This document shows, piece after piece, positions 33,570 through 45,116 of a DNA stretch of 64,000 nucleotides (the first letter of the stretch is position 1; every line of letters starts with the position of its first letter). A program made the position numbers and the translations under genes. The DNA is from Blastocystis sp. Blastoise (Eukaryota; Sar; Bigyra; Opalinata; Blastocystidae), in contig JBBPEB010000002.1 of the NCBI GenBank assembly GCA_039096225.1, positions 744,001 to 808,000 on the forward strand. The letters run 5' to 3'. The notes under the pieces are model-generated. The model made no database searches, was not told the DNA's origin, and saw nothing but the letters and a program-made list of their open reading frames with translations.

Positions 33570-34074
33570 ATACATAAGGGAAATACATGACTATAGAGCT
33601 ATATATTCCTTTATATTTATAAATTATTCCTAATGCTTGTTATGTATATTTATGTTTATGTATATATATTAAGGAATGAATAAGAAGAAAGAATAAGAGG
33701 AACACGAGGTAATAAATAAGGATGAGAAGGAGTTAAGAAGGTATCTATATATAATAATAATAATAATAATATATACATATATATACAATTTAAATCTTTA
33801 TTTTTTAACTGGACAAATACATATCAATTTATATATATATATATAATTCTGCACAATAACTACATTCAGATGCTAATATATCAATTTATATATATATATA
33901 TAATTCTGCACAATAACTACATTCAGATGCTAATATAATTATTTATATTTGTGATATAGGGTTTCATAAACTATATATTTATAAATATAAATAATAATTA
34001 TAATTATAATAAATATAATAATAATAGATATAATAATAATAATAAATATAATAATAGATATAATAATAAATATA

Positions 34075-34113
<39 letters not shown>

Positions 34114-37100
34114 TAATAATACTAATAAATATAATAATAATAAATATAATAAATATAAATATAATAATAATAAATATAATAAACATAACAATATATACCT
34201 TTTTTATTAGGTTCAAAATTAAATCCAAAATCTCTACTGGCAACTCTCATTCTCCCTCCAGATCGAGGAGGGGGAAGTGGGGGTAATGCTGATGATGATA
34301 TATTCAATTTATTATTATTATTATTATTAATATTATTATTATTATTCTTTCCTAAAGTAATAATATTATTATGATGAGAAATAGCTATTCTATCTTTATT
34401 TGTAGGAGTTAATAATATATTATTAGCACAATGATTATTATGTATATCATAAGTATAATCAATACAAGTATTAAGATCTGAAGATTGTAACGTTGATTTG
34501 ATTTGATTGGCTATTGTTGAAGATAAATGTGCGGATAACGGACTGTTAACATTCTGAGGAATAGTATTTTTATCATTATTATCATTAGTATTATTATTAG
34601 TATAATTATTATCATTTTCAAATAATTCACCATTACTAATACTATTGATTCTCTTTAGAGGAATAGGAGAAGTACTTTTCGATAAGGTGATATTTCTATA
34701 TCATTATCTGCTTCTTTATATATAGTATCCATATTAATTGGACGTATTTCAGAGAATGAAGATGAATTTCCTTGTGTAGTAGTAGTATATATTTCATTGC
34801 GATCACCATCAAATACTATTTCATTAGTATTATTCACTTCATAAGGAGAAACAGATGTAGATGAAGGCATAGGAGTAATAGAAGCTTTTGGAAATGGTAT
34901 TTCTGAATCATATTCTAAAGGATCTAAAGAATTTCTATTCGAACCAGAAAGATGATGAGAGAAAGAATGTATATTATTATTAGTAGTAGTATCAACTTAT
35001 AATTCATTACTATTGATTAATATATTATATGATATAGGAGGAGGAGTAGCCTATTTGATATAGAACTATTTACAATAGGTGACGAAACACAATCATTATT
35101 TTCATGATAGCTACTATTTGAGTCTTGTTTCATCAGGTGGTGTTGACTATTATATTGTAAATTCAAGAGAGAAAGAGGAATAGAAGAAGGTGGAGTTGTT
35201 GATCAAGATGGAGGTATATATGTAGATGTACCTATATGAGTTGAAGGAGTAGATACATGTATTGATGAAGGATATGAATGACCTAATAATTTATTAGCTG
35301 TTATGTTATTATTATTATTATTTATTGAAGATATAAAAGGCATATTATTATTATTATTATTATTATTATGATTATTAGTATTAATACTATTCATACTAAT
35401 TTTCTTTTCTAAGAAAAAAATATGTATTACTTCAGGTTTATAGAAAGGAGTTAATATATAGAAAGCATCAAGTAATGCAGAGGTAAATAATTGCTGTATT
35501 ATATAAGAATTTGAAAAAGATGGAGTTAATAAAGAAAAATAAATTTCTATTATCATTTGTATAGATGCAGAATCTATATAATATTAATAATTATTAGATA
35601 TTATAAATATTTAAAAAAATGAAATTATATATATATATACCTTTATGACATATATTGGCTAATATATATATATCTCTTTGCCACCTCTGTAACATTCTAA
35701 TATATACCTCATCCGATATATGGTCATCCACCAAATTATCTAAAGCCTTCTCTATATATATATTATATAAACATATGTATATATATTATATACTATAAAT
35801 ATATATACTTCTTTTAATATCTAAAGATAATGTTGTTCAATAACCAGTCAATTTATCTTGATCATCTCTATATATAATATTATATACAAATATACATAAT
35901 CATATATATATACAATTTAGTTAAAGCAGCAAGATAAAGTAATAGAATATCTTTAAATAAAAAATATTATCATCTTTTTCATATCTTAAACATTTATGTA
36001 TATAATCACATATTTCTGTATCCATATAATTAGTAATATGTATAATATCATATATAAAGTTGATAATAGAACGATATTGCTTTGTTATTGTAGTATCTGC
36101 AGAATTATCACGATATATATATATATATATCATATAAATGTGTTCCTTGTACTAACATATATATTATGGAAACATCCTATATATTATTATTATTATTTAT
36201 AATATAATAATCTTTATTAAATAATAATAAGAATTAATAAAATAATAATAATAATATGTATATACATTAATGAGTATATCTGGATAGTTCTTATATAATA
36301 ATATATAGATCATAAATGGGTTTTGAGAGGTAGATAATATCTTATAGAGATTCGGAGTAGATGTAACTACTGTATGATAATATTCAAAATATAACCTATA
36401 TATATATAGTACAATATATATTCTATTTAGTATAGTATATAAATATTATAATATAATATTCTGTTATATAATAATAATAGGATAAATATTAATAATATAT
36501 ATATATATATATATACTTAATAGCTTGAAAGTTGATTTTATGAAACATCCAAAAGCATAGGATAATGATTAATAAATATAATTATATAAGAACCATTTTC
36601 TTTATCTTTCATAAATGTAAAGAAAAAACAATACATTATTTTCTATATAAATAATAATCATATAGTATATATTAGTATATATAAATATAATAATAATATA
36701 TATATATATATATACAAATAATGGTATAGTTGTAGAATCTCTTTATTCTCACAGCATAAGTTAATATATAAGGATAATACTGTATCATAATCTTCAATAG
36801 ATATATATTGAGTAATAAAATGAGAAAATAATATATTATTTATATATATATATCTAATGATAAATATAATACAGTAGAAGCACAAAATAATGTACGTGTC
36901 TATATATATATATAATTAATATTAATCTAATTATTATTTAAAAAATAAAGAAAAATAATATAAGAATAATAAGAATAATAATATATAAATATACAAGTAA
37001 TTGAACAGATTTAACAATGAAGAAACTAGATAGTTTCCCTATATTCGGATTTTTATAAATATCAATAATATAATGCTTTCCAGGGATGGGAGGATTTGGT

Positions 37101-37500
37101 TTCTCATAAGGTAATAATGGATTAAATAAACATAAGCAATAAACATTAGGTATATAGGCAAAGAGGAAAGGAAATAAAGTAAATAATCGAGAAGATAAAG
37201 AGAATAGAGAGGCAAAGAGACTGGGTCTATAGAAGAAGTATTATTAGAATAATATGTATATTAATATATATAACAATAATAAGTATAAAAATGATAAAAA
37301 TAAATATAATAAAAGAAGAATAGTAATAAATATATATATGTTGATCTTCAGTAGCTGTAAAACAATCAAAATATATATATATACAAATATAGTAATATTG
37401 ATAGAATGATTCAATCTATATATAATAATAATAATAATAATAATAAATAGACATACCATTTTTATTTGAAAGAATAGTACCATCAATCGGATTTGTAAAT
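33570..37500 (-). pseudogene. BEACH-protein upstream region (captured in element 3, decayed)
   Basis: Minus-strand exons with short TA-rich introns run from about 37486 (FTNPIDGTILSNKNG) through KHYIIDIYKNPNIGKLSSF, an exon ending at 36730, YMDTEICDYIHKCLRYEK and SALLDAFYILTPFYKPEVI. Then come an Asn/Ser-rich linker (about 34230-35400) and the exon at 33570-33765, LLPRVPLILSSYSFLNIYT. That last exon is nearly the same as 20717-20905, which in transposon 2 precedes a BEACH core, so these exons probably encode the solenoid upstream of a BEACH domain. Several TAA and TGA codons interrupt otherwise sensible exons (near 34998, 35200, 35848 and 36545). It is cargo, on the strand opposite to the element's left-to-right direction, as in transposon 2. 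Confidence 0.55.
33820..33937. repeat. Tandem duplication in a cargo intron
   Basis: Two adjacent copies of an about 52-57-bp unit containing ATTCTGCACAATAACTACAT, with only (AT)n length variation. It looks like a recent slippage or tandem duplication. Confidence 0.85.
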
Positions 37501-38479
37501 GGGAAAGAAAAATTCATATTCTATATATAATATAATAAGATTAGCATAAAATATTATAATATTAAAATAAATAAAAATTAAATAAATATTTAATATAGGA
37601 AAATGAAAAAAGGGAAAAATGTTAATGCAAACGAAAAAAAATATATATGATATTTATATACTGTTGATAACATGTTTGGTTGTGGTTTGACAGTGTTTTG
37701 AGTTAGCAGAACCAAAAAGAACCTAAAAAAATAAAAAAAAAGAAATGGAAAAAAATACCTTACCAAATAGATAGATAACAACAATTCTTTTTGACAAACA
37801 CTTCTAATAATGACTAAGGAGACTGTTTGAATGCAGACGGGAAGCCAGAATCAAGAACCTAAAAGAATCAGATAAAAAAATAGGAAATATTCAATAAATA
37901 AATTATGATATAATATATACCTGCATGGAAAACACCTAAGATATGCATAGCAGTCACTAGATCTGCTTGTATACAACAAATTAAAAATAAAGATAAATTC
38001 ATATTTAAAGTCAATTTTTTAGTCAAATACTAAAAATTTTCATAAAAATTCATTTTTAATTTTTTTTAAAATTTTTATGACTCAATACTAAAGTAACAAG
38101 TTTTAACAATTATATATTACACTATTGACACAACATTATTGTATCCCACTACTTTCAGGTTTTAAAAAAATACTCATTTTTGTTGACTCTCTGATCTATT
38201 TATATTCTGTTCTAAAAGCTATTGATTATAACTTGAAACGTTTTTATAATACATAATTAACTCTCAAAACAACTCTTTAAAAGACTTTTCTTTGATTCTG
38301 AGGAAAAGTAGTTTTTTTATAAGTTTTGACATACTCTTTGTATGCGGAACTTTAAGTCATGATAGAATAAAATGAAAAAAGTCTTTTAAAACTCTTATGT
38401 CGTCTGATATATAATAAAATATAAATAGACTCACTTTTAAACAATAAAAATATTCCCGTAAATATTTTAAAAATTCAAA

Positions 38480-38944
38480 ACTCTGGTCTGATTGCCCATG
38501 GAACAAATAGGCTCGGTTCAATTTTTCAATGTAAAAAAAATATAAATTTTTGACTTTTTGACTGAATTTTGGTTTTGTCCCATAGAGGTCAGCTTATTCA
38601 CTTTTAATCATATATGTGACTATGAGAGGGTCTTCACTTTAAACACAACTATAAAATACTTTAAAATATTGACCCCATTATTTGTCGGAATTGCGACTTT
38701 AAAATAAATAAAAACGTTTTGGATATTGGGTGACCCTCTGCAAATAAAAATTAATGTCAATTCTTTATTAAAATATGTCTAATAGGGTATTTGAGTCTAA
38801 ATCAAAAGTCGACTTAAAAATTTTGTGAAAATTTTCATTTTTTTGCCTAAGTCTTTTTTTTCTTGAGTTTTCATTGGCTGAATCAATTTTGAACGAAAAT
38901 CAACCAATCAAAAACCTTCAAAAACTCAAAAGTGCCTACCAGTG
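38480..38944 (+). repeat. CACTA right-end subterminal repeat, copy 2
   Basis: Inverted relative to 16025-16490, with the same landmarks in reverse order, ending TGCCTACCAGTG at 38944. It is the right end of element 3. Confidence 0.85.
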
Positions 38945-38947
38945 ATA

Positions 38948-39465
38948 TATTCATTTCTTGTGGATAATCTACGAATAAAATCTTGTCCTCTTTTTGGTAT
39001 TTTTAACTCAGGCTGATTTGATACTGTTATTATAACATTATTTACAAGCTTTATTAGTTCAATTACAGATTCTTGGCTTATATTCAGTCTTTTCCAAGTG
39101 GTGAAAATCTGTTGATGTAATGAATCTTCTATCGATGTATTTATGTTGTTTCTTTTAAACTAAAGATATTAATTTTTATTATAATTCATTATATGGTATT
39201 AATATTGTAATGGATATAAATAATTTACTTCATGATTTGAAATTTCCTTCATAATATTGCTTAGGATTTGTTCATCATCATTCGAAAGAATGTCATTAAT
39301 GTTTGATGATATATTTTCATTGTCGGGGCAACCTGTTTGGTGAATGTTATTTGAAATCTGCTGATCAGCACCTATAGCTTCTTGAATAAAAGAATATATT
39401 TGAATTGAGTGTTTACCCTTAGGCTTTTTATACCAGTTGGATGGGAATAATCTTTGACCAACCAT
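38948..39465 (-). CDS. CACTA-type transposase of transposon 2, 5' part (interrupted gene)
   Basis: Starts at ATG 39465 (MVGQRLFPSNWYKK), a Gly/Lys-rich start unlike the partner gene. Exon 1 runs to 39229, with an intron 39160-39228 (GTAAAT...TTTAG). Exon 2 (38948-39159) encodes ISQESVIELIKLVNNVI and KIPKRGQDFIRRL, the block that precedes the zinc cluster in transposon 1. It is split from its 3' part by the 7.9-kb nested insertion. The start is 133 bp from the divergent accessory gene. Confidence 0.75.
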
Positions 39466-39598
39466 TTGGAAATAGTGATATTATTTTATGGTTTTTCTTG
39501 AATTATTTCCATTTTGTATATATTTTTTCTATTTATATATAATTATATCTCCTTATAATAAATTCAGAATAGTATCATATTAATATTTTTACTGAAAA

Positions 39599-40360
39599 AT
39601 GAGTAATAATAATGATAAATGGAACGATTTTAGAAAACAAATGATGGGCTGTATTAATGAATTTATAGATTTACAGATTGGTACAAAAAAAATTGGTATT
39701 TTCTTCGTTATGCTTTACTATATTATTTATAGACGAAAAATTAGACTATCTAGATTCTAATATGGAATCTTTTTTGAGACATAGAGCTTTAGAATGTGGA
39801 ATACCAGTAAACTATACAAGATCTGCTACTATAACTATTAGTGTATGTATATATACTTAATATAATATTTTAATATAGAATGTTCTTCGTTATATCCCGT
39901 TTGTATTATCTGTAGATGATAGAATGGATGTTTTTAATTTATTTAGAATTGAAGAAGGGTCTGTAAATTTTAGGTATGACTGTAATTTGTTTAAAAGAAT
40001 GTGTGAATTATGTCTTAAATATTCAAATAAAGTTGGGCAGGTCATGGATTTAACATTGGATAATATCAAAACGATAGTTAGATCAATACTTGTTAATAAA
40101 AAGTTAAATGGAACACTATTTACTTATTTTGGATTCAAATTAAAAGATATTTCTATTGAAGAGTTCAGAAAACAATTCAAAGCTGATAAAAAATATCTAT
40201 TTGTATGTAAATTATAATCTATATATTCTTTTATATTTATATATTTATTTAGAAAACTAAGTGGATATTAATAAAAGATTTTCATCATATGAGACAAACA
40301 AGATATAATAAACACAGGAATATTCTAGAAGATTTAAAGATTATAAATGAAGAATTTTAG
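39599..40360 (+). CDS. Transposon 2 accessory protein (divergent partner of the transposase)
   Basis: ATG at 39599 (MSNNNDKWNDFRKQMMG). Introns inferred at about 39680-39731, 39842-39878 (GTATGTATAT...TATAG) and about 40204-40252 splice to an open frame ending TAG at 40360. Blocks: SNMESFLRHRALECGIPV, NNVLRYIPFVLSV, an Arg/Lys/Cys segment around RMCELCLKYSN, and TYFGFKLKDISIEEF, with a basic C-terminus. It is homologous by eye to the gene at 11215-11944 and has the same place and direction relative to the transposase. No catalytic motif is recognised. It appears intact, unlike its neighbour. It may be a regulatory or TIR-binding protein; this is inferred from context only. Confidence 0.65.
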
Positions 40361-40640
40361 TGGTTCTCGAATTGAGATTTCTTATAATTAGTATATAATT
40401 ATTATTAAATATATTATCACTAAACATAATCTTTTATAGCCATTCATTCTTCATCTTTATTATTTTGGGATATTTTATTTTAGAATATTTACATATTTTT
40501 TTTATTTTCAAGGCAATAATGTATTTATTTATATATATACTTGTTTGTGTACAATTTATATATATGTATATTGTTTATAGGAGTTGATACTTTAGATAAT
40601 CAACAATTTTATTGTGTATTGTATGTTTATTTGAAAAATA

Positions 40641-41050
40641 TTTATAAGATTTTTAGGTTATTAGTTTTTGTATAAAGTGGTTGTTGTTGAGACTAGTATT
40701 CTGAATTGTAATTCTTGTATATATAAAATTTATTATTATCTTATTTATAAGATTTTTAGGTTATTAGTTTGTGTATAAAGTGGTTATTGTGGAGACTAGT
40801 ATTCTGAATTGCAATTCTTGTATATATAAAATTTATTATTATTTTATTTATAAGATTTTTAGGTTATTAGTTTGTGTATAAAGTGGTTATTGTGGAGACT
40901 AGTATTCTGAATTGTAATTCTGTATATATAAAATTTATTATTATTTTATTTATAAGATTTTTAGGTTATTAGTTTGTGCATAAAGTGGTTATTGTGGAGA
41001 CTAGTATTCTGAATTGTAATTCTGTATATATTTAATTTATTATTATCTTT
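40641..41050. repeat. Four-copy about 103-bp tandem repeat near the left TIR
   Basis: Four almost identical copies start near 40641, 40744, 40848 and 40945, each with TTTATAAGATTTTTAGGTTA, AAGTGGTT and GAGACTAGTATTCTGAATTG. They sit between the accessory gene and the left TIR of transposon 2. The diverged repeats of transposon 1 (10440-10800) occupy the same place, so they are likely transposase-binding or regulatory repeats. Confidence 0.85.
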
Positions 41051-41499
41051 AAATTTATGTATTTTATAGTCATTAAAAATTTGTGATTTCAAAAAAGAAA
41101 TACTTTAAATATAATATTTCTTGCTATTATAATTATTATTTACATATTTTTTATAGACACATATCTTGGGCTTTCATTTATAGCCTTTTATTAAATTATA
41201 ATTAATTAGCTTATATTTTATTTTAAAAGTGCATATTTTTTAAATTTTTACTTAATATAGTCATAAATAGTCGATTTTATATTATTTTTGTTATGTTTAT
41301 AAATTAATAACCTATGAAACTACTAATCAAAAGAAATGAAAAGCAAAATTTGTTTTTATATTCTTGAATAAATAAAAATAATAATCCAATCATATAACTT
41401 ATATGAAACCACATCGACAAAATAATTGGATATAAGCGCTATTATGTCCACTCAAATTGTATATATATATTTTAGTATCCATTAACATTGTTGTAAAAA

Positions 41500-41585
41500 A
41501 CGAGCTGAAAAAATCTGAATCAGTCTGATCCGTTCAAAGCTTATGGATCAAACTTTTTGATTCACGGGAATGCCTGTCAGTGTCG
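41500..41585 (-). repeat. Left TIR of transposon 2 with TCG target duplication
   Basis: Read on the minus strand from 41582: CACTGACAGGCATTCCCGTG. It resembles the left ends at 31039 (CACTGGTAGGCATTTTCACG) and 10034 (CACTAATAGGCATTTTTACG), all keeping GGCATT followed by an ACG/CCG-type motif. TCG at 41583-41585 equals TCG at 16022-16024. Confidence 0.8.
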
Positions 41586-43109
41586 GCAGATTTCGACCTC
41601 TTTAATTTCGAGTTTTGACTTCATATTTGGTGTAAGGATGCCTTATATGTTACATTATGATATTTCATATCTTTAAATGCTTTTTAAAAAAGGTTAAAAA
41701 AGTTAATTGCGGCTTTGCACCAAAATAAGTCGTTCTAACACACTTTTTATAAGTCATATTAATAGATAATAAACTATTACATATATATATAAAGTCAAAA
41801 TATAAAATATCGTTGAATCTCGGGGTCAAAAATGAAAAAGAAATTTTGATTTTTTTCAAAATTTTTGTTTTTATCGTTTTAACTAAGGTCAATTTCAATT
41901 ATCATTTTTCTATCAATAAAGTCAATATTTTTATAACATATAATATGTTTTATTCTGATCATAAAATATAAAAAATTAGTTCTTAAAAATAAAAATTGAC
42001 TGAGAAATAAAAATTCAAAGTGGTATGTCTCTCAAAATATTTTTACTTTTTTAATACTGTTTTTTTTATTGTATCCCTATAAACACTACTAATTAACTGA
42101 AAAAAAATTATTCTATAATTATAAGAATTATATATATTTATTTATAATAGTGAAAATTTATATTAGTCAAGCTAATAATTATTTTTAGTATATATGACAT
42201 ATTAAAGTATGAAATATATTTTCTTATCATAAGAATTCATTTTTAAAAAACGATAATGTTTTTTATATTTATTTTTTGTTCTTTTCAAAAGTAGTTTTAA
42301 ATATGTATAAACATAGAAAAATTTAATGACTTAGTTTATAAATTTTTAAAATGTAAAAAAAAATAATTTTATTTCCATTACTTTTAGACATCTTTATTAT
42401 GAAATGGATTCTTTATGAATATAAAAAAAAAATTTATCTATTATTAAAAAAGAAAATATGAATACAAATTCTTATTCATAAACTATCATGCATTTTTATT
42501 ATATATAGATAAGTAGATATTAGTGATATGAAATAGTAGTAGTTAAACTTTTGAATTTTTAAAATTTTAATTTAATTTTTTATCTATAAAATACAACGCG
42601 TTGTTTTTTATAGGAAAAAAAAAGAATTAAAATTTTAAAAATTCAAAAGTTTAACTACTACTATTTCATATCACGAAACATATATATTCATTTAAAAAAC
42701 TATATAATCTAAATAAGATCTATTTAGATAGAATATATGCATGATACCATAAAATCAATTTGATAAATGAATAAATAGAGTAAAGAATATATATAAACAT
42801 TTTGATTTAGTCACTGATAGCATAAAATTATAAAATTATTTTTTTTATATAAAACGAATAAAATAAAAATATGTATTAATAAATAAACATTCCAGAATGA
42901 ATAATTTAAGCAGAATAACTTGAAATAATAAATAGAATTATTGTTTATTTTCATATCATAATAGCTTTCATAGATAAATGTAACTTATATTAAGAAACTA
43001 TTATGATATGTGTCATTAATGAAACTATTATAAACTATAAACTACTTTAAAAAGTATTTTTATGTATCTATATGATAGTATACATTTAAAAAAATATTTA
43101 TATAAATTA
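41586..43109. other. Gene-free AT-rich DNA
   Basis: No supportable gene on either strand; contains the palindrome listed separately. Short frames (for example near 41665-41898) are compositional. Confidence 0.5.
42523..42674. repeat. 152-bp near-perfect palindrome
   Basis: Arms of about 48 bp are perfectly complementary (left GTGATATGAAATAGTAGTAG; right ends CTACTACTATTTCATATCAC). The middle is also largely self-complementary around the symmetric centre CAACGCGTTG. It would form a long hairpin or cruciform. It could be a foldback or MITE-like element; no target duplication was identified. Confidence 0.9.
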
Positions 43110-43117
43110 TAAAGCTC

Positions 43118-43298
43118 CAGTGTCTTCCCTGTCACTGGACGAAATTGCCACGTGGCAATTGTCACCAAAATTTGTGACAAAATATTTATTTTTGACAGTG
43201 TAATTTTATATTTTTATGACTAAGTCAATTTAAGTCTGGCTGAAAGTGACAGTCAGCTATTGTCATGGCAATTGTCACAAAAGTCAGGGAAGACATTG
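43118..43298. mobile_element. 181-bp hAT-like MITE
   Basis: Ends CAGTGTCTTCCCTG and, inverted, CAATGTCTTCCCTG (13 of 14 identical), flanked by the exact 8-bp direct repeat TAAAGCTC at 43110-43117 and 43299-43306. An 8-bp duplication with CARNG-type termini is the hAT signature. The interior has a palindrome, ATTGCCACGTGGCAAT, and no ORF. Confidence 0.88.
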
Positions 43299-43319
43299 TA
43301 AAGCTCTAAAGGTTACGAA

Positions 43320-43348
43320 GCATCGGCGAAGCCGATGCCACCCGCTAG
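43320..43348 (+). mobile_element. Helitron-like 3' terminus
   Basis: A perfect 8-bp GC-rich stem (GCATCGGC / GCCGATGC, loop GAA) lies 6 bp before CTAG, which is followed by T. A hairpin shortly before CTRR-T is the diagnostic 3' end of Helitrons. The 5' end (TC after A) was not located, and no RepHel gene is in the window. Confidence 0.55.
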
Positions 43349-45078
43349 TTATAATAATAATAAATAGAGTCATAATAGAATATAAAATATTAAAAATTAG
43401 TCTAATTAAATATGGTTGACTGTTTGATAGGAATGTTAGAATGGGTAAAATGATTTTAATTGCTTCTAAAACAGTATAATACGTTTTTATGTCACTAAAT
43501 ATAAAAATATTATAGCTTAAAGAATGTTTTTTGTCTTTCAAAAGAACTCATTTTTTGTAATTGTGGCTTTAAACAAAAGAGATTCAAGTTATTCTTTACA
43601 AATTAAATAATAAATTCAATATATATGTATATGAATATAAAATTCGTTTTAATAAAAGTGAATGTGTTTGAAAAAAATGTTAAAAGTTTTTTAGAGTTTT
43701 TTAAAAATAACTTATTTGTTTTATAAACTTTATTTCATGTACAATAGGTAAAGTATTTTAAAGTACTAAATCTATTTATGATATAGAATGTAATTTTTGG
43801 TTTATATTTAGTTTTTCGTTTCATTTAATGAAATGATTTTGAAAACATTATAAAAAATGAATAGATAATTTTTAAAAATAATTCTTTTTTCTTTTATAAA
43901 AAAAATTCTATATATGATAAATATTTATAAAAGAACTCTATGAGTTATTATCGATTATATAGAATAATATATATTTTTTAATTATTAAAAATATTTTTTG
44001 TTTTTAAAAATCCAAATTGAAATAGGAGTAATAAAAAAAGAATAATATTATAAACATTTGAATCTGATAGTATTAAACTATAGCAACTATTACATATAAT
44101 TAAACATTTATTAATACGAAAAAGGGGTATAATAAAATATTAAATATATATATATATAATAGTATATATAAAAAGAAATGATAGAATATAAAAAATCAAA
44201 TAGAGATAAAAATGATAATAATTTAAAATGAAATAAAATAATATATGAGAAAATTCATAAAAGAATAAATAATATTTTTTAGACAAAAGAGTAAGTTGTT
44301 TCTCATAATAATAATTATATAGAATAATTTAAAATAAAAAATAAATACTTAAAGATAAGATATAACTGATAATATTAAGTTTTAAAATAAAAAATTTTTT
44401 ATAATCATAATAATATTGTTTAAAGTATAAAATATTTATAAAACTAAATGAATTTATAATTACAAAAACAGTTATAAATAAATTAACAAAGAAAAGTGAA
44501 TTAATATAGAAATATAAATATAAATATAAATATAAATATAAATATAAATATAAATATAAATATAAATATAAATATAAATATAAATATAAATATAAATATA
44601 AATCTAAACTTAAATCTAAATCTAAATAGAAATCTAAATAGAAATATAAATAGAAATAGAAATAGAAATAGAAATAGAAATAGAAATAGAAATAGAAATA
44701 GAAATATGAATAAGATCAAAAATAAAACACAAGAGCTAATCAATTATTATTAATAAACAATAAATATATATAATCAATAATAAAAATAGCTAAAATGATA
44801 CTAAATAAAAAAGGAAATAATACTCAAAAAAATGTAATATAAAATGTTAAATAGGAATTATCAATAAAGTATGAATTGAATTATTTAGAATATACTAAAC
44901 TAATAACTAAACAATAGAAGATAACAACTAAAACAATTGAAATAATAATTTATAAAATATGAAATAGTCTTCATCCTAAAAATAAAAAAAATAGAAATGA
45001 ATAACAAAAACATAAAAATAAACATAATATTAAAAAAAAACATAAAATATAACAATTAAGAGATGACAACTATCAAAA
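43349..45078. other. Gene-free AT-rich DNA
   Basis: No gene seen. It contains the hexamer arrays listed separately. Confidence 0.5.
44512..44706. repeat. Hexanucleotide arrays (ATAAAT)n and (GAAATA)n
   Basis: About 15 units of ATAAAT (44512-44604), then mixed CTAAAT/AGAAAT units, then about 10 units of AGAAAT/GAAATA to 44706. Related hexamers that mutated stepwise. Confidence 0.9.
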
Positions 45079-45080
45079 CT

Positions 45081-45116
45081 CAAGCGTAGGTGGCGTAGCC
45101 AGTCGTGAAACGCTTG
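45081..45116. other. GC-rich double hairpin at the edge of the viral array
   Basis: CAAGCG...CGCTTG (45081-45086 / 45111-45116) encloses TGGC-GTA-GCCA (45091-45101). It lies exactly where the diverged Rep gene loses homology. Its GC content and hairpin-plus-CCACC context resemble the Helitron-like end at 43320, but CTRR is absent. Confidence 0.5.

Larger units (their letters stand above)
31039..38944 (+). mobile_element. Nested 7.9-kb non-autonomous CACTA-like element 3
   Basis: Left end CACTGGTAGGCATTTTCACG at 31039; right end reads CACTGGTAGGCACTTTTGAG on the minus strand from 38944. The first 12 bases are identical at both ends. ATA flanks both sides (31036-31038 and 38945-38947). Removing the element and one ATA restores the transposase exon: KIPKRGQDFIRRLSTRNEY is followed by the FWCEECK cluster, matching KIPARGQDVIRKF and LCSECNN in transposon 1. 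No transposase lies inside; the content is a BEACH-gene fragment and unidentified exon-like pieces. Confidence 0.88.

Noticed and set aside
40641-41050. CRISPR-like array.
   Set aside because: The copies are contiguous about 103-bp tandem repeats with no unique spacers, in eukaryotic DNA.
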